NCBI RefSeq assembly: GCF_024256385.1 | Contig: NZ_JAMLFW010000001.1 | Location: forward strand, 1,798,001 to 1,862,000 | Origin: Anatilimnocola floriformis | GTDB taxonomy: Bacteria > Planctomycetota > Planctomycetia > Pirellulales > Pirellulaceae | DNA length: 64,000 nucleotides | Direction of reading: 5' to 3' | Shown here: one piece after another, positions 16,632 through 25,174 of the stretch | Position numbering within the stretch: the stretch's first letter is position 1 | Layout of the letters: every line of letters starts with the position of its first letter | The notes under the pieces: model-generated | What the model was told of the DNA's origin: nothing | Database searches by the model: none | The model's input: only the letters and a program-made list of their open reading frames with translations | Made by a program: the position numbers and the translations under genes

Positions 16632-17936
16632 CTACACTTCGTTCAGCGGTTCCTTGCCATCGCCAAATTCCTTCGGACGATGACTCATCTTGTCCATCAT
16701 CGACAAATACAGCCGGCACATCTGGCGGTTCGGCTGATCGCGGTAGTTCAGGATTTTGCCAGTGGCGATCCGTCCGCCGCCGCCACCGACCATCACGACC
16801 GGCAGCTGATCGTTGTTGTGATTGCCAGTCATCATGCTGCTGCAATACATGAGCATGCTGTTGTCGAGAGCGGTACGCGAGCCTTCCTGAATCGCATCGA
16901 GCTTGCGGGCGATGTAACCGACCTGCTCGACGAAGAATTGATTCACCTTCAGCCAATCGGCGGTGTCGCTGTGCGACAGCAAGTGATGGATCATGTAATC
17001 GACGCCCAGGTGTGGGAAGCGGAGCGACGAGTGGTCGTTGTTGAGCTTGAGCGTGGTGATCCGCGTCGTGTCGGTCTGAAAACCGAGGACGAGAATGTCG
17101 CACATCAGCTTCATGTGCTCGGCAATGTTCTGCGGAATGCCATCGGCAGGGCGCGCGATGTTCGGCTTGTCGAGTGTTGGTCGCCAGCCTTGCAACTCAC
17201 CCTTCTTGCCCGCGCCGGCGATGCGCTGCTCGACATCGCGGACCGAATCGAGATACTCATCGAGCTTCCGCTGATCGCTGGTGCTGATCTGCCGCCGCAG
17301 ATCGCGGGCATCGGAGAGTACCGCGTCGAGCACGCTTTGATCCCCCTTTTGCACTTCGTCTTTGAAAAGACGATCGAACGCCAGCGCAGGATAAAGCTCA
17401 AGCGGAGTAGGTGTGGTCGGCGATGTCCACGAGATATGCGAGCTGTAGAGCATCGAATAATTTTTGTGGACCGACGGATTCGATTTTTCGCAAGCCAGGA
17501 CCAGACTCGGCACTTTCGTCGATCGGCCGTACGTTTGAGCAAGTAGCTGATCGACGCTCGTCCCCGAACGAATGTCGCCGCCCGATGCGAGCGGTGCACC
17601 GGAAAGCAAGTTGCCAGTCTGCGAACTATGGATGTTTCCCTTCAAAGCCTGTTCGTTATAGAGGCCTTGAATAAACAGCAGCTTTTCGCGGAAGTCATGG
17701 AGCGGCGCGAGAACCTTGCCCAGTTCCATCGCCGAGCCTTCGCCCTTGGCCCACCATTCCTTGCTGTGAAAGCCGTTGCCGGAAAAGAGAATCGCGAGGC
17801 GCACCGGCGCTTCGCTCGCTTTTTCGGCGCCGGTCTTTTCATCGCCCCAGACATTGATCGATTCGAGCCACGGCAAGGCCATGCTCACGCCCAGGCCGCG
17901 GAGGAGAGTACGGCGGGAAAAAATGTGTTGTGTCAT
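16632..17936 (-). CDS. DUF1552-family Tat-exported protein
   Basis: A 434-residue protein with a twin-arginine signal (FSRRTLLRGLGVSMALPWLES), strikingly close to that of the 6170-7552 copy. DUF1552 landmarks are present: RLAILFSGNGFHSKEWWAKG, LLFIQGLYNEQALKG, SGTSVDQLLAQTYG, YSSHISWTSPTTPTPLEL, TDTTRITTLKLNNDH and LDNSMLMYCSSMMTG. It starts 18 bases after the DUF1592 stop, so the two are surely co-transcribed. Function is unknown; the strict pairing with DUF1592 across three loci here supports a joint role outside the cytoplasmic membrane. Confidence 0.9.
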   Translation of the reverse strand: MTQHIFSRRTLLRGLGVSMALPWLESINVWGDEKTGAEKASEAPVRLAILFSGNGFHSKEWWAKGEGSAMELGKVLAPLHDFREKLLFIQGLYNEQALKGNIHSSQTGNLLSGAPLASGGDIRSGTSVDQLLAQTYGRSTKVPSLVLACEKSNPSVHKNYSMLYSSHISWTSPTTPTPLELYPALAFDRLFKDEVQKGDQSVLDAVLSDARDLRRQISTSDQRKLDEYLDSVRDVEQRIAGAGKKGELQGWRPTLDKPNIARPADGIPQNIAEHMKLMCDILVLGFQTDTTRITTLKLNNDHSSLRFPHLGVDYMIHHLLSHSDTADWLKVNQFFVEQVGYIARKLDAIQEGSRTALDNSMLMYCSSMMTGNHNNDQLPVVMVGGGGGRIATGKILNYRDQPNRQMCRLYLSMMDKMSHRPKEFGDGKEPLNEV

Positions 17937-17954
17937 GTGTGATGTCCTTACTTC

Positions 17955-20900
17955 TTATTCTTCAACGACCTGATCCTGGCCGCGGATTTCTCGGAACTGG
18001 CGACTCAGAATAATTGTCTCAAGGGCGAGCTGCATTTGATAGTTGTTGGTCTTCAGTTTGGTTTGCATTTCGGCGAGGAGCGGCTCGTCCGAAAGCTGCA
18101 CGCTGCGGCCCAGGGCGTAGCCCAGCAACTTGCGACAGAACTGGCGGACGAAGGCCTCGCGGCGGGTGTTGGCGATGTAGTCCTGCAGACCGGCCAGGCC
18201 GTTGAACTTCACGCCGTCGATCGTTTGCACCGAGGTATCGCCGGGCTTGGCTGATCGCGCGCCGATGGCATCGAAGCCTTCGAGCGAAAAGCCGAGCGGA
18301 TCGATCCGTTTGTGGCAGACCGAGCACTTCGCGTCGGTGGTGTGCTTCTCGACAAGTTGCCGAACGGTGAGTTCGGCGGACGGCAGTTCGTCGGGCAACT
18401 GCGGCACGTCTTTCGGTGGTCGAGGCAAGCGTTCGCCGAGCAGGACTTCGCTAATCCAGTTGCCGCGCAGAATCGGACTCGTGCGCGACGCGCCCGACTG
18501 CTTGGACAAGGTTGCGGCCTGCGCCAGAATGCCGCCGCGGTCGTACTTTTTCGCTTCGGCAATTCGCTGCCAGTTCGGCCCAACGACATTCGGAATGCCG
18601 TAGAGCTTCGCCAGGTCGGCGTTCACGAACGTGTGATCGGAACTGATGATATCCAGCACACTACCGTTGTTTTGAAACAGGTCGGTGAAGTAGCGGATCG
18701 ATTCTTCATACATGTCGTCTTTCAGCGCGGCGAACTGCGGGAAGTGGCGTTCGCTCTTTTCGTCGTGCTGATCGAAGTCGTAAATGTGCAGCCATTGGCA
18801 GGCAAACTCTGTGGCGAGGCGACGCGTTTTGTCGCTCTTCAGCATGCGCTGTGATTGGGCAATCAACTGCTGTGGATCACGGAGTTTCCCCGCAGAAGCA
18901 ACGGCGAGTAATTCTTCATCGGGCTGCGACGACCACAGGAAATAGCTGAGGCGACTGGCCAGTTCGAGATCAGTGATCGGCCCTTGCTTGTTACCAGGGA
19001 CGGGCTTTTCGATTTTGTAGAGGAACGAAGGAGAAACCAGCACGCGGGCCAGCGTCAAACGAACTGCTTCTTCGTGCGGAATCTCTTGTGAGCGAAGTTT
19101 ACCGTAGAGTTGTCGCAGCTCTTGCTGTTCGGCGGGCACCAGCGGGCGGCGATAAGCCTTCGCGGCAAACGCCTGCAGCTTGGATAAGTGCGCTGATTCG
19201 GCGTCGATGAGCGACTGTCGATAATCGGCGGCGCGCTTGGCAAATGGCTCGCGGAGCGGTTCGAAGACTTTCGGATTGGCATCCTGCGTTGCGTATTGAA
19301 TGAGTTGTTCGAGCGCATCGACCAGCGTCAACGAATCCTGGCTGACGAAGTGCAACTCGGCCCACAGGTCATCGAGCTTTTTCCGCTGGGCATCGTCGAG
19401 CATCAGGCGAACGAGATGATCGTCTTCGCGGTAGAAAAGCATGAGCGTGACGACTTCGTCTACGGGCACGATCTTCGTGTAGCAGAGAGCGGCTGGGAAC
19501 AGATCGCGAAAGGCATTCAGATCGGTTTCGATGCGAGTCTTCGCTGCCGAGCCGTCGTTGACCAGGATCGGTGCGCTGACGGAAGTCTGGCGGTTGTCGC
19601 CTGTCCACGCGCCGCCGCCCATCACGGTTTTAGCTTCGGCGGGTTGCAGAGCTGCGCCGAGCGTTCGTTTGCCGACGACGATCTCGTTTTGCGCGCTGCC
19701 TTCTTTGCCGGTGGTAGGTTCGAGCAATGTGGCCGTGATCAGTTCGCAACCGGCGACGAGCGCGGCAGGGAGACGAATCTCGAGAACCGACGGCGCGCGA
19801 ACGCAAAGAGAGTTTCCATCGATGGCTGTGCCGTTCGGGTGTTTGCCGAAGAGGGACGGATCGAGACCGTATTCGTTTTTGACGGATTCACTGCCGGGAA
19901 CTGGCGGCGCGGGGCGAACATCGCTGAGCACGCTGCCGAGAAGTGGGCCGCTGAGGGAGGTCAGCTGTTGATGAAGGGCGGCGTCGCTTCCTTCCGAACC
20001 GGCGCTCAACAACAACGTCTGCACCGCGCCGGCGAGTTTCACCTTTTCATCTGCGTTGCTGGCCGTTTGCCATTTTGCGAGGACTGAACCGGCGGGAATC
20101 GCTGGGGTCGTCGGTTGCGGCTTGTCGGCTTCGGTGAAGAAGTGCCAAACGTTCTTGTTACCGAAACTGTCGTCGTGCGGATTGCCGGTGAGGACGTTGC
20201 TGGAAATGTCTTTAGCGAGATTCCAAACGCGTTCCTTTTCGCCTGGCGAAGACAACTGCCAATCGATGTTGGTCAGATCGCAGGAATGATTGTTGTCTCG
20301 AGCGCCGATCGACAGCGCGATCACATCCCCGGTTTGCACGGCGACGTCTTCGAATGGCCCGAACTTCACTTCCTTGGCGCCTTGAGCAATGCCAGCGGCG
20401 AATTGCCGGCGGGTCGCGCCGCGGCGAAGTTCGAGCGACCAGGTTACGCCGTTGCCACACTCGGTGTGAGCGTGTGTCACCGTTCCGCTCATCGATAGTT
20501 TGCCGGTGACCGGGCTCTGCCAGCCGACGGCGACGCGAAGCGTCGGCGAGGGATGAACAACGACGCCGTGCGCCCGCATGTTGCCAGGAATGCGAACGTG
20601 CTGGTCGGATGAATTGGCAAGAAGCAGAGGAGTTTGATTACTCCCCCAGCCTTGTACGAATTTATACGCACCGGCTTCGTCGAGCTTGGTAGTGAAGTGG
20701 CCCTCGATTTTCGTAGTAGCGCCGCTGCCGAGGCCCAGGTAGTTCAGCCAGGCTTCGAGCGGTTGCTGATCGACTTCGTGTTTCTTGGCGAGCGCGGCGG
20801 CATCGAAAGTTCCCTGCGCAGCCTGCGCTTCGGCGCAGGCCGCGAGATACTTTGTTGTCGACGACAAGACGCGAGCCCGCCGTTCGGCCAACTGCTGAGT

Positions 20901-22193
20901 TACGGCGCGGACATCTTTCAGCAGCAAATCGGGCCGGCCGGGAGCAACGAGCCGAGGCTGCTGCCAGACGACGAAATCATTTTCATTGCCGTCGCCAAGA
21001 TCGCTGGTGACGAGCGAGAGGACAATGTCTTCCCCGGCCGATGGCGGCGGCAGCTTGAATTTCAGATCTTGTTTGCTCGTCAGTGGGCTGAGAGGTTCCA
21101 GCCAGCGCTTCGGCCCGCCCACTTTGCCGATGTGGCCGACGGAGCCGAACCGCCACAGCCCACGCTGCCAGGCGGCGATCTCGGCCGTGAGTGCGGCAGA
21201 ATCTTCGGCTTTGGTCGCCGCGGCCCAGCGCTGACGCAAACCACTGAAGAGCAACGACGGCTTTTCATCTGTCAGCTGTTGCCACAGCAGGCCGAGATAT
21301 TTCGCATTGAGTGAACGTTCCGCAGCAACCGCAGCGATCGTTTTTTTGCCGCTGCGAATCGCTTCGCGCTCGACAATGGTCGCAGCGAGGTACTTTTCGA
21401 CCGGCAATCGGCCGCCGCCGTTGGTATTGAAGACGACGCCCTGCAGGTTCACTTGCTCGCCGCCGGTGGGATCGGTGAATTGGCTGTAGAAGTTGCGAAT
21501 ATCGGCCAGCGTTTCGTTGGTCCAATCACTGCGAGTCGTGTAACGCGAAAAGCGAATGCCCTCGGGCTGCAGCACCGCATGCGCTGCCATTTCCTTGGCA
21601 GCGTCGAGATACTTTGTTACGAGCGCCGGAGACATGACGAGCGCGTTGCCGGTGTTCGTAAAGCCTTCGCCGGCAGCGCCATCGACGGGAAATTCCTTGG
21701 CCGGCGACAGATCGTTCACGCCGAGCAAATCGCGGAGCGTGTAGGTGTATTCGGCATTGCTCAAGCGGCGAAGCACCACTTTGCCGGGATCGCCGGCGCG
21801 GGCGGCTGCTTCGGTGGTGAGAAAACTCCGAACCCACTGCTGCAACACGCGGCGATCAGCTTCGGTTGGCTGCGTTGCGTCCGGCGGCGGCATTTGCAGG
21901 CTATCGAGCATTTCGCCGACGCGCTGCCAGGTCTGCGGGTGCTTTTGCAGATCGGCGAGCGTGGCGAACGTCGTCAGATCGAGTTCGGCTTCCATTCGTT
22001 TGGCGGAATGGCATTCCTGACAGTAACGCATCACGATCGGGCGAATTTTTGCGGGAAAGGATTCGCGCAATTGGGCCGGCGTGAGATCTTGCCCGCGCAG
22101 CAAACTCGCGCAGGCTATCAAGACGAGCAACGAACTAATTCCACGAAGCGATTTCAGGAAGCAAGAGTTCATAAGCGTTTGTAACTTCATCAT
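17955..22193 (-). CDS. Giant DUF1592-family cytochrome-like protein with a long insert
   Basis: A 1412-residue exported protein from the ATG at 22193; 22172 would give a tighter signal peptide, and the open frame to 22304 adds an unlikely charged leader. A heme motif CQECH is at residues 58-62 with MPPPD downstream. DUF1587 is near 140-205 (LRRLSNAEYTYTLRDLLGV). DUF1595 begins only near residue 1000 (AYRRPLVPAEQQELRQLYG), followed by DUF1592 near 1076, DUF1588 near 1179, CSVCH near 1289 and DUF1585 to the end. The roughly 800 residues between DUF1587 and DUF1595 are about twice or more those in the other copies. They include a beta-rich part (TGKLSMSGTVTHAHTECGNG, then DVIALSIGARDNNHSCD) resembling a sugar-binding or jelly-roll module. 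It heads the four-gene cluster. Confidence 0.88.
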   Translation of the reverse strand: MMKLQTLMNSCFLKSLRGISSLLVLIACASLLRGQDLTPAQLRESFPAKIRPIVMRYCQECHSAKRMEAELDLTTFATLADLQKHPQTWQRVGEMLDSLQMPPPDATQPTEADRRVLQQWVRSFLTTEAAARAGDPGKVVLRRLSNAEYTYTLRDLLGVNDLSPAKEFPVDGAAGEGFTNTGNALVMSPALVTKYLDAAKEMAAHAVLQPEGIRFSRYTTRSDWTNETLADIRNFYSQFTDPTGGEQVNLQGVVFNTNGGGRLPVEKYLAATIVEREAIRSGKKTIAAVAAERSLNAKYLGLLWQQLTDEKPSLLFSGLRQRWAAATKAEDSAALTAEIAAWQRGLWRFGSVGHIGKVGGPKRWLEPLSPLTSKQDLKFKLPPPSAGEDIVLSLVTSDLGDGNENDFVVWQQPRLVAPGRPDLLLKDVRAVTQQLAERRARVLSSTTKYLAACAEAQAAQGTFDAAALAKKHEVDQQPLEAWLNYLGLGSGATTKIEGHFTTKLDEAGAYKFVQGWGSNQTPLLLANSSDQHVRIPGNMRAHGVVVHPSPTLRVAVGWQSPVTGKLSMSGTVTHAHTECGNGVTWSLELRRGATRRQFAAGIAQGAKEVKFGPFEDVAVQTGDVIALSIGARDNNHSCDLTNIDWQLSSPGEKERVWNLAKDISSNVLTGNPHDDSFGNKNVWHFFTEADKPQPTTPAIPAGSVLAKWQTASNADEKVKLAGAVQTLLLSAGSEGSDAALHQQLTSLSGPLLGSVLSDVRPAPPVPGSESVKNEYGLDPSLFGKHPNGTAIDGNSLCVRAPSVLEIRLPAALVAGCELITATLLEPTTGKEGSAQNEIVVGKRTLGAALQPAEAKTVMGGGAWTGDNRQTSVSAPILVNDGSAAKTRIETDLNAFRDLFPAALCYTKIVPVDEVVTLMLFYREDDHLVRLMLDDAQRKKLDDLWAELHFVSQDSLTLVDALEQLIQYATQDANPKVFEPLREPFAKRAADYRQSLIDAESAHLSKLQAFAAKAYRRPLVPAEQQELRQLYGKLRSQEIPHEEAVRLTLARVLVSPSFLYKIEKPVPGNKQGPITDLELASRLSYFLWSSQPDEELLAVASAGKLRDPQQLIAQSQRMLKSDKTRRLATEFACQWLHIYDFDQHDEKSERHFPQFAALKDDMYEESIRYFTDLFQNNGSVLDIISSDHTFVNADLAKLYGIPNVVGPNWQRIAEAKKYDRGGILAQAATLSKQSGASRTSPILRGNWISEVLLGERLPRPPKDVPQLPDELPSAELTVRQLVEKHTTDAKCSVCHKRIDPLGFSLEGFDAIGARSAKPGDTSVQTIDGVKFNGLAGLQDYIANTRREAFVRQFCRKLLGYALGRSVQLSDEPLLAEMQTKLKTNNYQMQLALETIILSRQFREIRGQDQVVEE

Positions 22194-22325
22194 TTCAGAC
22201 TTCGGTATCGGCCCCATCGTAGCGAGCCGCTCGCGCGATTGCCACGCGCGAGCGGCTTCACTCGCCGCGGGCGGTGAATTAGAATCTGAGTGTCGTCGTT
22301 TCACCTCTTATCCTCAGGTTGCCTC

Positions 22326-23864
22326 ATGAATTCCCGCCAGCTGCCACTGGGCCTGTCTATTTTGCTTGTTGTCATCGCTGCTCTCCCCGTGCGGGCTCAG
22401 TTTGCAGAGTTGACCAAGAAAATCCCGGGCTCGGCCAATGTCGCCGCGTTTGTCAACGTTGATAAGCTGATGTCGAGCCCCGCGGCCATGAAAAATGGCT
22501 GGTCGGAGAAGCGCGACAAAGCCTTCGCGAGTGGCGTGTCGTTCTTGCCGCCAGATGCGAAGTATGCCGTGCTGGCGATGGAGCTCGACGTGCAGATGTG
22601 GACTCCCATGTGGGAAGCTGCTGTCCTGGAACTCGATCACAATCCTGATACCAAGAAGATCGCCGAAATGACCGGCGGCGCGGTCGACACCATCGAAGGG
22701 CTGTCGGTTGTCGATCTTCCCAGCGATGCATACTTGGTGAAGTTCAACGGCAACACCGGCGCGTTCATGGCCCCGGCCAATCGCCAGTCGGTGGCCCGTT
22801 GGCTGCGTCAGGTGCAGGCCAAGAACGACCTGAATGTTAGCGGCTATTTGTTCGAAGCCTACAAGTACGCCAATGATCGCGGCACGCCGGTGATTCTGGC
22901 GCTCGATCTGGAAGACGCGTTTCCGCCAGGGGCCATTCAATCGCAACTAATGTCGCCCGATGCGGCCGACTTCCTGAAGAAGAACAACATCCCACTCGAC
23001 AAAGCCGTCAAGCTTTGCTCGAACGTCCGCGGCATTACGCTCGGTATTACCTTTGCCGATCAACCGTACGGCAAGGTGAAGATCGACTTCAAGGATGATG
23101 TGGCGATGACTCCTGAAATGGCCAAGCTGGCCATGCTGCACGTCTTTAGCACGCACGGCGTGATGCTGAACGAATTTTATGAGTGGAAGCCCGAAGTCGA
23201 AGGCAGGTCGATCGCCCTCGAAGGCTATTTCACTCCCAGCGGCATGCGTCGCGTCGGTAGCTTGTTCAATCGTCCGCCAGCTCTGAAGATGCCCGCCTCG
23301 GCCAGCGACGTGGTGCCGAAGACCAAGCAAGAACTGATGCGCGATGCCTCGGTGAATTACTTCCACCACATCGAAGGTTATCTCAAGGATTTCCAAGAGG
23401 TGAAGACCGGCGCCCAGAGCATGGGTTCGTACGGCGTGTGGATGAACAAGTACGCTGGAAAGATCGATCAGCTGTCGGCGCTGAATGTCGATCCCGACCT
23501 GTTGAACTACGGCGCTTATGTGTCCGATACGCTGCGGCAGTCGTATAACGCGATTCGCACGGGGGCTGCCCGTTCGCGGATTCGCGAAGTGAATACGCCG
23601 ATGCAGTACGACTACTACACCAATACCAATACCTGGGGCTACACCTATCGCGACGGCTGGTACGGCGGCGGCGTGGTGCCGTGGGGCAATACCTACACGA
23701 CGGCAGTGCCTGATCAGCAGGCTTACATTCACGCCCGCACGGCGGTGAAGACCGAAGAGCGCGTGGAGTCGGGAACGCAGGCCCGCACGATATTCCAGGG
23801 GATCGAGAAAGCGACCGGCGACATCCGCCGCTCGATGACGACCAAGTATATGGTTGATTTCTAA
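22326..23864 (+). CDS. Secreted protein of unknown function
   Basis: A 512-residue protein with a clear signal peptide (LPLGLSILLVVIAALPVRAQ). I do not recognise a named domain. The mature part looks globular (KKIPGSANVAAFVNVDKLM, LEDAFPPGAIQSQLMSPDAA, GKVKIDFKDDVAM). The C-terminus has a Tyr/Gly-rich stretch (YYTNTNTWGYTYRDGWYGGG), then an Arg/Lys-containing tail. The pattern resembles planctomycete exported proteins annotated only as hypothetical. It is divergent from the DUF1592 cluster with a 132-base shared promoter region, and its stop lies 330 bases before phoH. Confidence 0.7.
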   Translation: MNSRQLPLGLSILLVVIAALPVRAQFAELTKKIPGSANVAAFVNVDKLMSSPAAMKNGWSEKRDKAFASGVSFLPPDAKYAVLAMELDVQMWTPMWEAAVLELDHNPDTKKIAEMTGGAVDTIEGLSVVDLPSDAYLVKFNGNTGAFMAPANRQSVARWLRQVQAKNDLNVSGYLFEAYKYANDRGTPVILALDLEDAFPPGAIQSQLMSPDAADFLKKNNIPLDKAVKLCSNVRGITLGITFADQPYGKVKIDFKDDVAMTPEMAKLAMLHVFSTHGVMLNEFYEWKPEVEGRSIALEGYFTPSGMRRVGSLFNRPPALKMPASASDVVPKTKQELMRDASVNYFHHIEGYLKDFQEVKTGAQSMGSYGVWMNKYAGKIDQLSALNVDPDLLNYGAYVSDTLRQSYNAIRTGAARSRIREVNTPMQYDYYTNTNTWGYTYRDGWYGGGVVPWGNTYTTAVPDQQAYIHARTAVKTEERVESGTQARTIFQGIEKATGDIRRSMTTKYMVDF

Positions 23865-24194
23865 GCCGCCATTCGCAGGCATTTTTGACGAACGGTCGCG
23901 GTATTTACGCTTGGTAACCGCGGCCGGCAAAACCGTCAGCACCCGCTTTCCGTGACATTCTGACGTCGCAGCGGGTAAATCCGGCAGCTTGCAAGCTTTT
24001 TCGGCTCAATAACTTGCGTCACCGCGCGCCGATCCCTGGCCCCTGCCGCAGATTACCGTTTATACTTAGGTCATGCTGCCAGTGCGGTCCCCGTAGTCCG
24101 GGCAAACGTGCTGGGCGGCAAACTCGCTGGGGCTGGCTCGAATCGTTCGGACCAGCCTTTCTCGACACCCCGGTGCGGCCCGCGCCGCTCTGCA
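23865..24194 (+). other. Intergenic leader upstream of phoH
   Basis: No gene is supported here. A TATACT box at 24061-24066 could be a -10 element for the phoH block, but no matching -35 is visible. The open frame from 24108 into phoH has no features of a real N-terminus. Confidence 0.35.
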
Positions 24195-25157
24195 ATGATC
24201 GAACAGAATATCACTCTGGCCGACCCTAATCGGGCGCTCGCCCTCTTCGGCCCTCGCGATCAATATCTCCGTGCCCTAAAAGAAACCCTCGGTGTGACCC
24301 TCAGTCACCGCGACGGTGTTCTTCGCATTCAAGGAGAAGAGCCTGCCGTCAACAAGGCGGCGGCCATCGTCGAGCAATTGCAAACGCTGCTGAAGGAACG
24401 AGGCGAACTCGATCCAGAGACGGTCGGCGGTATTTTGGCAGCTGCTGGTGGCAAAGCCCTCGGCGTCGTCGCGCAGCCGATTGATATCATTAACGTGGCG
24501 AAGCGGATTCAACCCCGCACGGCCGGCCAGGCTCGTTACGTCGATTCGATCCGCGCACACGACATCACGTTCGCGGTCGGTCCGGCTGGCACTGGCAAAA
24601 CTTATCTGGCCGTGGCTCTCGCGGTCGAAGCGCTGAAGCATCATCAGATGCGAAAGATCGTGCTCGTCCGACCCGCCGTCGAAGCCGGCGAAAGCCTCGG
24701 CTATTTGCCGGGCGATATGTTCGCCAAGATCAATCCTTACCTGCGGCCGTTGCTCGACGCGCTGACGGAGATGATTGATTACGACCAGATGAAAAAATAC
24801 ATGGAGCAGGACGTGATCGAAGTCGTGCCGCTCGCCTACATGCGCGGCCGCACGCTCAACGAAGCCTTCATCATTCTCGATGAAGCGCAGAACACGACCG
24901 CCTCGCAAATGAAAATGTTCCTCACTCGCATGGGTAACGGTTCAAAAATCGTGATCTCCGGCGACGTGACGCAAGTCGACTTGCCCCGCGCAAGTGCCAG
25001 CGGTTTGACCGATGCGCTGCAGCGGCTGCGCGATATTCCGGGCATCAACACGGTTCACCTCGGCAAGGGAGACATCGTGCGGCACAAGCTGGTGCAGGAA
25101 ATTGTCCGGGCGTACGAGGAAGAACCGAAGTCGCCGCCCAAGAAGAGCACGCGCTAG
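24195..25157 (+). CDS. phoH: PhoH-like ATPase (PhoH/YbeZ)
   Basis: A 320-residue PhoH-family protein from the ATG at 24195. The N-terminal KH-like segment (LALFGPRDQYLRALKETLGV) is followed by the P-loop GPAGTGKT near residues 129-136, the Walker B region FIILDEAQN and the motif SGDVTQVDLPR. The family is a cytoplasmic RNA-linked ATPase that works with the endoribonuclease YbeY. The next genes, pgpH (17 bases on) and ybeY, reproduce the widespread phoH-pgpH-ybeY order, so an operon for rRNA maturation and nucleotide signalling is likely. Length is normal for the short, YbeZ-type form. Confidence 0.94.
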   Translation: MIEQNITLADPNRALALFGPRDQYLRALKETLGVTLSHRDGVLRIQGEEPAVNKAAAIVEQLQTLLKERGELDPETVGGILAAAGGKALGVVAQPIDIINVAKRIQPRTAGQARYVDSIRAHDITFAVGPAGTGKTYLAVALAVEALKHHQMRKIVLVRPAVEAGESLGYLPGDMFAKINPYLRPLLDALTEMIDYDQMKKYMEQDVIEVVPLAYMRGRTLNEAFIILDEAQNTTASQMKMFLTRMGNGSKIVISGDVTQVDLPRASASGLTDALQRLRDIPGINTVHLGKGDIVRHKLVQEIVRAYEEEPKSPPKKSTR

Positions 25158-25174
25158 TCGCGAATTGCCAAACC

